A DNA stretch of 64,000 nt from Candidatus Hepatincola sp. Av (GTDB lineage: Bacteria; Pseudomonadota; Alphaproteobacteria; WRAU01; Hepatincolaceae): contig CP068450.1 in NCBI GenBank assembly GCA_023518375.1, forward strand, positions 1,116,001-1,180,000, in the 5' to 3' direction. The stretch's first letter is position 1, and the number at the start of each line of letters is the position of its first letter. The notes under the pieces are model-generated. The model did not search any database, was not told where the DNA came from, and was given only the letters and a program-made list of their open reading frames with translations. The translations under genes were made by a program, and so were the position numbers. Below, one piece after another: positions 9,603 through 19,623 of the stretch.

Positions 9603-9634
9603 ATTTTATAAAAATTCAATTCATATATCATGAA

Positions 9635-9672
9635 CTAAGAATAATAAATAAAGAATTAAGTTTTATTCTTAG
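9635..9672 (+). terminator. Hairpin after the chitinase gene
   Basis: CTAAGAATAA (9635-9644) pairs perfectly with TTATTCTTAG (9663-9672) across an 18-nt loop, 32 bp past the chitinase stop and before the GH18-like gene. Long loop and weak T-tract make it a poor but possible terminator, suggesting the two GH18 genes are separately transcribed. Confidence 0.35.
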
Positions 9673-9746
9673 GCTATTTGATTGCTTTTCTTAGCTGATA
9701 AGTATAAAATTAGATATAAATATACATCAATATTTTACTTATTAAT

Positions 9747-10976
9747 ATGAAAGGATTAGCCTTAAGTTTTTTAAGTTTTTTGCTACTTTATAGCTTAGCA
9801 AATGCTAAAATAAATATAGTTGGTAATATAGGCTTATCAACTATAGATCCTAGCATTCATAAGGTAGCTGAAGTGTCTCAATTAACTCATCTTAACTTAA
9901 ATTACTTAGAAGTTGATAGTAAATATCATTTAGTTCAACCTTTTGTTCAACAAAAATCTTTGGTAGAGAATTTAAACCATATACAACATTTACAGGAAAA
10001 GAATCATAATATAAAAGTTTATCTTACTGTGGGTAGTGATATAAGTTCTTTTTTTCCATTATTGGTTGATAACCCTAACCATAGAGTAGCTTTTATAAAC
10101 AGTATAAAAAATATTTTACTTCTGACTAAGGTTAATGGCATAAATATTAATTGGCAAGAAATAGATAATCAAAAAGATAGAATAAACGCCGTTTTATTAC
10201 TTAAAGAACTTCATGATGCCTTAGAAGATTTAGGAGAACAACAACATAAAGAATATGAAATTAGCTATAGTGTAAATTTAGATAGTATTAAGAAATATCC
10301 TAAAGATTGGAGCAAAATTCTTTATTATGCCAACTATATCAATTTATTTATTACTAATAATCAATTCCTTCACCAAAATACTATTGCAGTGAATAGTTTA
10401 CTATCACTTGATTCTAGTACAGATAATTCTATGCAACAAGTTTTTAAACTATTGCAAAATAATAATATTGTAAATTCTAAGCTAGTATTATTTTTTAAAC
10501 TAGAAGGAATAAAGTACGAAAATGTACCAAATGAAATTTTACAGTTTTATTCAAATCCAGCTAATATCTTGCTACCTTACGATTTAGCAGGATACGATGT
10601 ACAACGTTCTCTTATTCCTTATACTAAAATAAAAGATAATTATTTATATAATGATGACTATATTCTATTATCTAATTTTAATAAAGTTTCTTTATTGGAA
10701 TCATCAACACAACATATAATTATTGCCTATCTTGGGGAAAGGTTTTTATCGCACTTTGTACCTATTTTAAATGATGCTGGAGTTTATGGTATAGGTATTA
10801 ATGATTTAGAAGCCACAGAGGAGGTTCATCTTATAACAGAGCTTAGCTCATTGCAAGAGGGTTTAATTGGGGGTAGTATTGCCCAAGAAGTGCAAGAAAA
10901 ACCAGCTTATGAAAGTAGCTTAGAAAAAGCCTTGCATAATTTTCAAAACAAAAATGCTAATTCTAAAGTGCAATGA
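9747..10976 (+). CDS. Secreted GH18-like protein with amide-substituted active site
   Basis: A 409-residue GH18-fold relative of the preceding chitinase: signal peptide (MKGLALSFLSFLLLYSLANA, cut before Lys21), then strand and helix spacing like the chitinase. In the catalytic position it reads NGININWQ (130-137) instead of DGIDLDWE, so all three Asp are Asn and the proton-donor Glu is Gln; a Glu follows at 138. SxGG is also lost (YLTVGSD). It therefore should not hydrolyse chitin by the usual mechanism; a lectin-like chitin-binding or competing role is possible, as in animal chilectins. It ends in a Glu/Gln/Asn-rich tail. Translation checked directly from the bases at the motif. Confidence 0.75.
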   Translation: MKGLALSFLSFLLLYSLANAKINIVGNIGLSTIDPSIHKVAEVSQLTHLNLNYLEVDSKYHLVQPFVQQKSLVENLNHIQHLQEKNHNIKVYLTVGSDISSFFPLLVDNPNHRVAFINSIKNILLLTKVNGININWQEIDNQKDRINAVLLLKELHDALEDLGEQQHKEYEISYSVNLDSIKKYPKDWSKILYYANYINLFITNNQFLHQNTIAVNSLLSLDSSTDNSMQQVFKLLQNNNIVNSKLVLFFKLEGIKYENVPNEILQFYSNPANILLPYDLAGYDVQRSLIPYTKIKDNYLYNDDYILLSNFNKVSLLESSTQHIIIAYLGERFLSHFVPILNDAGVYGIGINDLEATEEVHLITELSSLQEGLIGGSIAQEVQEKPAYESSLEKALHNFQNKNANSKVQ

Positions 10977-11098
10977 ATCATTGGATTTTTGTAATGTTGT
11001 TATAAACTAATATTAGCAAGTATTACAAGTTACAAAAATTTTAATAAGTTAATGTAGGTTGTTTTAAGTGAAAAAGAAAAAGTAAGAATATTTAATAT

Positions 11099-11127
11099 AA
11101 AAAGGCAAGGTTTTACCTTGCCTTTTT
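11099..11127. terminator. Strong terminator after groEL
   Basis: AAAAAGGCAAGG (11099-11110) pairs perfectly with CCTTGCCTTTTT (11116-11127) around the 5-nt loop TTTTA. Read leftward (groEL direction) the GC-rich stem is followed by TTTTTATATT; read rightward it ends in TTTTTATT. It can thus terminate groESL and also the GH18-like gene that comes from the left. Confidence 0.88.
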
Positions 11128-11148
11128 ATTAGGTATAATGGTGCTAAA

Positions 11149-12795
<1,647 letters not shown>

Positions 12796-12857
12796 TTATT
12801 TATTCTCCTGAATTTTTTATAAATTTTGTTATTAATTATTAAAAGACTACTTTAGAA

Positions 12858-13148
12858 TTATTTTACAAGAATCCCAAGTAAATCAGATTCTTTCATAATT
12901 AGATATTCTTTACCGTCTAATTTAATTTCAGTTCCTGCCCATTTGGCAAATAAAACTGTATCATTTTCTTTGACGCTAAGAGGTTGAATTTGCCCGTTTT
13001 CTAAACGTAAACCATCACCAACTGCTACAACTGTGCCTTGAATGGGTTTCTCTTGGGCGCTATCTGGAATGAGAATACCTCCAGCGGTTTTTTGCTCTTG
13101 TTCGTGTCTAACTACAAGAATATTATTATGTAACGGTTTTAATTTCAT
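12858..13148 (-). CDS. groES: Co-chaperonin GroES
   Basis: 10-kDa lid of the GroEL chamber. The 96 residues contain the mobile loop ([20 protein letters not shown]), the GTVVAVGDG strand and [32 protein letters not shown], all diagnostic. Start ATG at 13148 is preceded on the coding strand by TGAGG. First gene of groESL; a heat-shock-type promoter lies about 90 bp upstream. Confidence 0.98.
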   Translation of the reverse strand: MKLKPLHNNILVVRHEQEQKTAGGILIPDSAQEKPIQGTVVAVGDGLRLENGQIQPLSVKENDTVLFAKWAGTEIKLDGKEYLIMKESDLLGILVK

Positions 13149-13236
13149 AAATTACCTCATTATATTTATTATGTTACACATTGTCTTGAAAAATGTAGTG
13201 TGATTTCTATTTATTATCATCACTACTGTATATTAT

Positions 13237-13268
13237 AGTAAATAGGTATTTAATACTACTTTGTCAAG
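13237..13268 (-). promoter_or_regulatory. RpoH (sigma-32)-type promoter of groESL
   Basis: On the minus strand CTTG (13268-13265), an 18-base spacer, then CCTATTTACT (13246-13237). This fits the alphaproteobacterial heat-shock consensus CTTG-N17/18-CYTATNTNNG except for the last base. No CIRCE repeat (HrcA operator) is present before groES. Heat-shock control by RpoH is inferred from this match. Confidence 0.65.
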
Positions 13269-13301
13269 TTGCTAAATGGTAGTTAGATAAAAAAATATAA
13301 A

Positions 13302-14735
13302 TCATAAATGATAATAAGAAGTTACACCCAGATTGTTTAAAAACTGTTCATCGTGATCTATAATTAGAGTACCCCCTTTATAGTAACATAATACAGAGAT
13401 TACATGATTTATTGTTTCCATATCTAAATTATTGCTAAGCTCATCAAGAATTAATAAATTAGGGGTTTTAGCTCCAATGTGTGCAAGGGAAAGCCGTACT
13501 TTTTCTCCTTGTGATAGATGTTTAATTAATGTGTTTACGCACTCATTACTTTTAAATAAAAAATCATGTAAATGGAGTCTTATTTCATTCTGAGTCCAAG
13601 AGGGCATAATTTTTTCAAGAGATTCTAGAATCGTTGTTTGTGAATTTAATAATTCATAGTGTTGATCTAAATAACCAATATCCACTTTATTTGGGGTATG
13701 AAATATTCCAGTTCTGATAACATGTGGATCCCCAAGAATTCCTTTTACTAAAGTAGATTTACCGCTTCCATTGTTTCCCGTAATAGCAATTCTATCGCCA
13801 TAAGATAAATTTAGGTTGATGTTTTTTAGGATTGGAAAATTATTTTTATAGCCAACACTACCATCATGTATGGAAAGTAAAAACTTATTACTAGGTTTAG
13901 AAAGGCTATAAAAATGAAAATTTGGCTTAATAATTTCATTCACATTTAGTTGTGATAATTGTTTAATAAGAAGCTGTTTTTTATTATTGATTTCTTTTAA
14001 TCTGTTTCCTTGGGATTTTTGGGCGTTATTAACAAGGGCATGGGCAACCGAGGGCATTAATTTTTTGTTAGCAATTTTCTTTAATCCCTTTTGTTTGCGT
14101 TTAGCTACAAGTTGTTCTTGTTGCATAAGTCTATTATGTTGTTCTTTTTGCTGTTTGGTTAAGGCTATTAGTGATTTTTGGATTGAAGTATTCCTAGTAT
14201 TTAAGCTATTGATATAGTGCATATATCTACCTTTAAATATATGCACGGTGTTATGTTGAATATGCCAAAAGATATCAACACAAGCAGAGAGTATATCAAC
14301 ATTATGACTCACCACAATTAAGGTATTCTTAAAATTTTGGAGGCATTTTATTAAGTGAGTACGATTATTAATATCTAAATGATTGGTTGGTTCGTCAAGG
14401 AGTAATAAATGGGGATTGTAACGAAGTTGTTGAAAGAACAACTGGTTAAATCGTTCACCGCCACTTAAGGGAAGCCCAACTTTTTCGGGCATACATTGCG
14501 GAATATATCCAATATCTATACTAGATGATGCAACAATTTTACCATCTACGGACGGACTAGCCTCATATGCTTGAAAATTATTAATTAATTTTAATAATGA
14601 ACTTTTACCTGTGCCATTATTACCAATAATACCAATTTTGTCGCCATGATTAACAAGATAGGTAAAATTTTTAAAACATATTTTATTAGAGAAACGTAAA
14701 CTAAGATTTTGTATAGCAATAATACTTTGGGGCAT
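13302..14735 (-). CDS. ABC-F family ATPase (ribosome-protection or translation-factor type)
   Basis: Soluble twin-ATPase protein without membrane segments. Cassette 1: Walker A GNNGTGKSS (38-46), signature LSGGE (90-94), Walker B LLLDEPTNHLD (111-121). A charged linker of about 170-280, rich in Lys and Gln, follows; cassette 2: Walker A GNNGSGKST (320-328), LSQGE (407-411), Walker B LLILDE with the variant LSNNLD. ABC-F proteins act on the ribosome; short forms without an arm in cassette 1 and with a long linker include antibiotic-protection factors (Vga/Lsa/Msr). The short spacing between the first Walker A and signature fits an armless form. Its leader resembles a ribosome-controlled attenuator, which supports but does not prove a resistance role. 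Confidence 0.82.
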   Translation of the reverse strand: MPQSIIAIQNLSLRFSNKICFKNFTYLVNHGDKIGIIGNNGTGKSSLLKLINNFQAYEASPSVDGKIVASSSIDIGYIPQCMPEKVGLPLSGGERFNQLFFQQLRYNPHLLLLDEPTNHLDINNRTHLIKCLQNFKNTLIVVSHNVDILSACVDIFWHIQHNTVHIFKGRYMHYINSLNTRNTSIQKSLIALTKQQKEQHNRLMQQEQLVAKRKQKGLKKIANKKLMPSVAHALVNNAQKSQGNRLKEINNKKQLLIKQLSQLNVNEIIKPNFHFYSLSKPSNKFLLSIHDGSVGYKNNFPILKNINLNLSYGDRIAITGNNGSGKSTLVKGILGDPHVIRTGIFHTPNKVDIGYLDQHYELLNSQTTILESLEKIMPSWTQNEIRLHLHDFLFKSNECVNTLIKHLSQGEKVRLSLAHIGAKTPNLLILDELSNNLDMETINHVISVLCYYKGGTLIIDHDEQFLNNLGVTSYYHL

Positions 14736-14764
14736 TGATAAACCTCTTTTTTAATTTAACAAAG

Positions 14765-14802
14765 GCTTATTATTAGTTTGTTTGTTAACTAAAGTAATAA
14801 GC
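14765..14802 (-). promoter_or_regulatory. Leader hairpin of the ABC-F gene
   Basis: GCTTATTA + TTAGTT (14765-14778) pair with AACTAA + TAATAAGC (14787-14802), a 14-bp stem with a 2-nt bulge and an 8-nt loop. On the minus strand it sits between a 5-codon leader frame and the ABC-F start, about 30 bases before the ATG. No U-run follows, so control of translation or mRNA stability is more likely than intrinsic termination. Confidence 0.55.
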
Positions 14803-14813
14803 AAATTATAGAA

Positions 14814-14831
14814 TTAAAAAGATATTTTCAT
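14814..14831 (-). CDS. Putative leader peptide MKISF
   Basis: Minus-strand ATG AAA ATA TCT TTT TAA with AGGTG six bases upstream. Its stop lies 12 bases before the leader hairpin. Short leader frames of this type control several ABC-F and erm genes by drug-dependent ribosome stalling. The frame is only five codons, so it could be chance; no translation evidence exists. Confidence 0.4.
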   Translation of the reverse strand: MKISF

Positions 14832-14860
14832 CAAAGCACCTAGTAATTTTGTATAGATAA

Positions 14861-14889
14861 ATTATATATTATGTGTATATACAGCACAA
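14861..14889 (-). promoter_or_regulatory. Sigma-70-type promoter of the ABC-F gene
   Basis: On the minus strand TTGTGC (14889-14884), a 17-base spacer and a perfect TATAAT (14866-14861). Transcription would begin near 14854, giving a leader of about 120 bases that holds the MKISF frame and hairpin. The -35 matches only the TTG half of consensus, and AT-rich DNA makes chance -10 boxes common. Confidence 0.45.
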
Positions 14890-15022
14890 GGTAAAATAGT
14901 CTAACATTAGATTATTTTTATGGGGGGAGCATTTTTTAGCTAAATTTTATGTTAAGATGTAACCATATGCTTCATGTAAAGTAATAGAAAAATAGATAAT
15001 TAGGAAATTGTGGATAAAATAG

Positions 15023-17230
15023 TTGCCAAAAGACAATCAACAAGAAGAGCATTTCGCCAACTTAAATAAAGTACAGTATGAGGCGGTACATTCATTAGAA
15101 GGTCCTTTATTAATTTTAGCAGGAGCAGGAACTGGTAAAACTAAAGTATTAACATCAAGAGTTGTAAATATCCTCAATTCAGGTTTAGCTAAAACTTCAG
15201 AGGTGTTAGCGGTAACTTTTACCAATAAAGCTGCTAAAGAAATGAAAGAAAGAATTGAAAATATGCTAGGTTACCCTGCTGATGGTTTCTGGCTTGGTAC
15301 TTTTCATTCTATTGGCTTAAGAATTTTGCGTCGGCATACGTCTGAGGCTGGTTTAAACCATAATTTTACTATTTTAGATCCAGATGATTGCGAAAAAATC
15401 TTGAAACAAATCTTATTAGATAAAAACCTTGATATAAAAAAATACCCACCTCGTTTACTTAGTAATACTATTGCTAAACTAAAAGATAAAAACTTTATGC
15501 CAGATGCAGTTCCAGATATAGAAAATAAACTAATAGGAACAGTATCACTAACTGAAATTTATGCTAAATATCAACAACGGTTAAGAGATCTTAACGCTGT
15601 AGATTTTGGGGACTTGATCCTATTATGTATTCATATCTTTGCTCAATTTCCGGATATACTAGAATATTGGCAAACAAGGTTTCGTTATATTATGGTAGAT
15701 GAATATCAAGATACTAATACTATTCAGTATATTTTTATTCGTTTACTAGGGTTAAAACACCAAAATGTATGTTGTGTAGGTGATGACGACCAATCTATTT
15801 ACTCTTGGCGAGGAGCAGAAATTAATAACATCTTACGTTTTGAAAAAGATTTTATTGGAGCAAAAGTATTACGCCTAGAGCAGAATTACCGTTCTACTTT
15901 GCCAATTTTGCAAGTAGCTGCTTCATTAATTGCTAATAATACAGATCGTTGGGAGAAGAGTTTGTGGTCGGAACAAAAGGAAGGTGCTGCCGTTAAGGTT
16001 TATGAAACCTTAAGTTCTAAGCTAGAGGCTGAAACTTTATGTAATATAATTATGGAAGCTAGAAAAAATGGTTACAATTACAAAAATATTGGTATTTTAG
16101 TACGGGCTATTTTTCAAACCCGACAAATTGAAGAGAGTTTATTAATTAATGAAATTCCTTATAAAATAGTTGGTGGCAATAAGTTTTATGATCGTCTAGA
16201 AATTAAAGATGCCATAGCTTATTTACGGCTATTATACCAACATAATGATGATATGGCATATTTTAGGATTATTAATACTCCCAAAAGGGGTATTGGTGAG
16301 GCTTCTATTATGAAAATTAGAAAATTTGCTAATGAAAAGTCAGTTTCTATGTTGCAGGCATCTAAATTAATTATTGGGGAAAAAATATTATCTGCTAAAG
16401 TTGAAAAAGCATTGCAAGAATTTACTAAATTATTTGTTAATGATAATTTAGATTCTACAGCAATAGTGCTAACAGAAATAACAAAAGAATTACTAGAAAA
16501 TTCTGGTTATATTGCCATGTGGCAGGCGGAAGAAGGCGTTGAAGCACAAAGTAGGTTAGAGAACATCAATGAGTTATATTCTTCTTTAAAAAGTTACCAA
16601 AGTTTAGAAGAATTCTTAGAGCATGTTTCACTAGTTAGCGATCATGATGATGAATACCAAGATAACAAAGTATCATTAATGACCCTGCATGCTGCTAAAG
16701 GTTTAGAGTTTGATGTGGTATTATTACCTGGTTGGGAAGATGGATTATTACCTCATCAACGGTCTTTAGAAGATAATGGTGATTTAGCCTTACAAGAAGA
16801 ACGCCGTTTAGCTTATGTGGGAATAACAAGGGCGAAGAAAGAGCTATATATTACCTATGCTCAAAGTCGGCAGGCCTATGGTAACTGGACATCTACAATC
16901 CCTTCAAGGTTTTTAGCAGAAATTGATAAAAGGCTAGTGAAACAAGTTAAGCAAGATGATGGAATAAGTGCCAATGAAAGAATTATGCAAGATCCTTACC
17001 TACGCCGTAAATTATATGGTAATACTAATAAAGAAAATAATTTTGTAAAATCTAATTACCAAACTGTAGAAAATATTGCCCAAAAAAGTAATTTACAAGT
17101 TGGCTATAAAGTAAAACACACTACGATGGGGGAAGGGATTATTGAAAAGATTCAGGGTCCTATTGCCACAGTCAGATTTGCTAACAATAATATCAAAAAA
17201 ATTATGGTTACTTTCTTAAAGAAGGCTTAG
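15023..17230 (+). CDS. uvrD: UvrD/PcrA/Rep-family ATP-dependent DNA helicase
   Basis: 3'-5' superfamily 1A helicase in nucleotide excision and mismatch repair or fork clearance. The 735 residues show the Q-motif and Walker A (LILAGAGTGKTKVLTSR), motif Ia (VTFTNKAAKEMKERI), motif II (IMVDEYQDTN), motif III (GDDDQSIYSWRGAE), motif IV (LEQNYRST), motif V (VSLMTLHAAKGLEFDVV) and motif VI (EERRLAYVGITRAKKELYI). A C-terminal Tudor-like end (GYKVKHTTMGEGIIEKI) favours UvrD/PcrA over Rep. Start is TTG at 15023, directly after an in-frame TAG at 15020. Confidence 0.93.
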   Translation: MPKDNQQEEHFANLNKVQYEAVHSLEGPLLILAGAGTGKTKVLTSRVVNILNSGLAKTSEVLAVTFTNKAAKEMKERIENMLGYPADGFWLGTFHSIGLRILRRHTSEAGLNHNFTILDPDDCEKILKQILLDKNLDIKKYPPRLLSNTIAKLKDKNFMPDAVPDIENKLIGTVSLTEIYAKYQQRLRDLNAVDFGDLILLCIHIFAQFPDILEYWQTRFRYIMVDEYQDTNTIQYIFIRLLGLKHQNVCCVGDDDQSIYSWRGAEINNILRFEKDFIGAKVLRLEQNYRSTLPILQVAASLIANNTDRWEKSLWSEQKEGAAVKVYETLSSKLEAETLCNIIMEARKNGYNYKNIGILVRAIFQTRQIEESLLINEIPYKIVGGNKFYDRLEIKDAIAYLRLLYQHNDDMAYFRIINTPKRGIGEASIMKIRKFANEKSVSMLQASKLIIGEKILSAKVEKALQEFTKLFVNDNLDSTAIVLTEITKELLENSGYIAMWQAEEGVEAQSRLENINELYSSLKSYQSLEEFLEHVSLVSDHDDEYQDNKVSLMTLHAAKGLEFDVVLLPGWEDGLLPHQRSLEDNGDLALQEERRLAYVGITRAKKELYITYAQSRQAYGNWTSTIPSRFLAEIDKRLVKQVKQDDGISANERIMQDPYLRRKLYGNTNKENNFVKSNYQTVENIAQKSNLQVGYKVKHTTMGEGIIEKIQGPIATVRFANNNIKKIMVTFLKKA

Positions 17231-17340
17231 TAATCCTTGTTTTTATTTTCTAATAATTTTTATATTGATAATTAAAACTACTTCATGATATTATTTCATA
17301 ATCAATTAATAAAAAGTTAATTCTAGCTCATGAACCACCT

Positions 17341-17375
17341 TTATACTTATGTTGTTAATACAACTATAAGTATAA
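17341..17375. other. Strong hairpin between uvrD and nrdE
   Basis: The arms 17341-17355 and 17360-17375 form a 15-bp stem (one bulged base) around the loop TAAT. It lies 110 bp after uvrD and 135 bp before nrdE in a 280-base spacer. It could end uvrD transcription or act in the nrd leader. No clear NrdR-box pair was recognised. Confidence 0.45.
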
Positions 17376-17510
17376 TTACAGCTCTAACTACAGCCATTGC
17401 TAGTATTTGACTTATATAATTTAGCGTTAAAAATTAACCTAAAAAGAATCTAAAAAGTAATTAATTCTTATAACAAATAATTTTGTACTGTAAGGTTAAA
17501 GGAGGAAAAA

Positions 17511-19553
17511 GTGAAGTTTTTGGAATTAAACACTGCAGGAAAAGATATTGAAGCTATTAAAGAATATCTAAATTACTTAACTTTCAAAAAGTTTGCTACC
17601 ATTACAGATAAATTTGCTTGGTTCATAGATGAGGGTTTATATGTAGATTTTTACCAAAATTACAGCCAGCAGTTTGTGAATACTCTAATTAATAAAGTTT
17701 ACAACTACAAGTTTACTTTTACTTCTTTTACACAGTGTTATATATTTTATGGGCTTTATGCTTTAAAGTCTCCAGATAAGAAAATAGTTTATGAAACCTA
17801 TGAAGATAGAATCATTGCCTGTGTTTTGTATTTAGCAAAAGGTAATGAAGAATTGGCTTTAGCTATGGCCGAAGAAATTATTTCCCAACGTTACCAACCC
17901 GCAACTCCTACATTTTTAAACGCAGGTAAAAAGCAGAGGGGCGAATTTGTTTCATGCTTTTTATTAGAATTAGAAGACTCTTTAAATAGTATCTTAGATG
18001 TTTATAGCAAAGCGGGGCAACTTTCTAAAATGGGAGGCGGAGTAGCTATTGATTTATCTAATTTGCGGGCAAGGAATGACCCTATTAAAGATATAAAAAA
18101 TTGTTCTAAAGGGATAGTTCCCGTAATGAAAATGATGGAAAACCTGTTTAACTATGCCGATCAAATGGGGCAAAGAAAAGGAGCAGGAGTAACTTATTTG
18201 AATATCTTTCATAAAGATGTTGTAGATTTCCTAGATACCAAAAAAATTAATGCTGATGAAAAAAGTAGAATTCAATCTTTATCATTAGGTTTAATAATAC
18301 CCAGTAAATTTATAGAACTAGCCCAAAAAAATAAACCTTTTTATGTTTTTTCACCTTATGATGTTCATCAAGAATATGGCTTACATTTTATAGATATAGA
18401 CTGGGATAAATACTATGATGAGTTTGTAGCTAACAATCATATTACGAAAAAGTCTTTGAATGCTAGGAAATTATTAATAAAAATAGCTGAAATTCAGTTT
18501 GAATCTGGCTATCCTTACTTAATATATGCCGATAATGCTAATAAGGTTAATCCTTTACAAGCAGTTGGTACTATTAAAATGAGTAATTTATGCACCGAGA
18601 TCCACCAAGTGCAAACTTCAAGCTATATTTCTGATGATAATAAAAATGATAAATTAGGCTATGATGTAAACTGTGTACTTGGTTCGTTAAATATTGTTAA
18701 TGTGATGCAAAATAAAGATATAGAAAAATCTGTAAAAGTAGCCATGGACGCTTTAACAAAAGTAACAGAATTAACCAATATTAAAAATGCCAATACTGTT
18801 AAACGTGCTAATGATTTATTCCATTCAGTAGGTTTAGGAGCAATGAACTTACATGGCTTTTTAGCTTTAAACCAAATCCATTACGATAGTGTTGAAGCTA
18901 AAGATTTTTGCAATATCTTTTTTATGATGATGAACTATTATTCCCTTTATAGAAGTATGGAAATAGCTAAGGAAAAAGAAGAATCTTTCTATGGTTTTGA
19001 AAAGTCAGAATATAATAATGAAAAATACTTCAAAAAATATATAGAAGAAGATTTTACCCCCACTACTAACAAAACAAAAGATATTTTTAAAGATATCAAA
19101 ATTCCCAATAAAAATGATTGGAATGAGTTAAAGTTATTAATTAAGAAACACGGTTTATATAACTCTTACAGATTAGCTATAGCGCCTACTGGTAAAATTT
19201 CATATTTACAATCGGCTACTGCATCTATTCTGCCAATTATTGATGTAGTAGAAACTAGAACTTATGCAGACTCCATTAGCTATTATACTATTCCTTATTA
19301 TAACCAAGAAACTAAAGAATATTATAAGTCTGCCTATGAAATAGACCAATATAAAATCCTTGATTTAATTGCAGTTATTCAATCACACATAGATCAAGGC
19401 ATTAGTTGTACTTTACATATATATAACACCATGTCTACTAAGGATTTAGCTAAATTATACTTATACGCCCATAAAAAAGGTTTAAAAAGCCTATATTATA
19501 CAAGGGTGAATAATAAATCATTAGAAGAAGAGTGCGAGGCGTGTGCTATTTAG
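17511..19553 (+). CDS. nrdE: Class Ib ribonucleotide reductase alpha subunit
   Basis: Reduces ribonucleoside diphosphates to deoxy forms for DNA synthesis. The 680 residues lack an ATP-cone at the N terminus, as expected for NrdE rather than NrdA. Visible active-site regions are EFVSCFLLELEDS (first redox Cys), MSNLCTEI (the Asn-x-Cys-x-Glu catalytic triad), DVNCVLGSLNIVN (second redox Cys) and the C-terminal EECEACAI redox tail. GTG start at 17511 with a strong GGAGGA. Forms nrdE-nrdF-nrdI; no nrdH glutaredoxin-like gene is present in the cluster. Confidence 0.94.
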   Translation: MKFLELNTAGKDIEAIKEYLNYLTFKKFATITDKFAWFIDEGLYVDFYQNYSQQFVNTLINKVYNYKFTFTSFTQCYIFYGLYALKSPDKKIVYETYEDRIIACVLYLAKGNEELALAMAEEIISQRYQPATPTFLNAGKKQRGEFVSCFLLELEDSLNSILDVYSKAGQLSKMGGGVAIDLSNLRARNDPIKDIKNCSKGIVPVMKMMENLFNYADQMGQRKGAGVTYLNIFHKDVVDFLDTKKINADEKSRIQSLSLGLIIPSKFIELAQKNKPFYVFSPYDVHQEYGLHFIDIDWDKYYDEFVANNHITKKSLNARKLLIKIAEIQFESGYPYLIYADNANKVNPLQAVGTIKMSNLCTEIHQVQTSSYISDDNKNDKLGYDVNCVLGSLNIVNVMQNKDIEKSVKVAMDALTKVTELTNIKNANTVKRANDLFHSVGLGAMNLHGFLALNQIHYDSVEAKDFCNIFFMMMNYYSLYRSMEIAKEKEESFYGFEKSEYNNEKYFKKYIEEDFTPTTNKTKDIFKDIKIPNKNDWNELKLLIKKHGLYNSYRLAIAPTGKISYLQSATASILPIIDVVETRTYADSISYYTIPYYNQETKEYYKSAYEIDQYKILDLIAVIQSHIDQGISCTLHIYNTMSTKDLAKLYLYAHKKGLKSLYYTRVNNKSLEEECEACAI

Positions 19554-19623
19554 CCTAATAAATTACTTGAAAAACTTCATGGTAATTAGTAAAGGAATTC
19601 AATAATTTTTTTGGATATGATAA

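Noticed and set aside
13149-13301. CIRCE operator (TTAGCACTC-N9-GAGTGCTAA) before groES
   Set aside because: Neither arm is present on either strand; only the RpoH-type promoter is supported.
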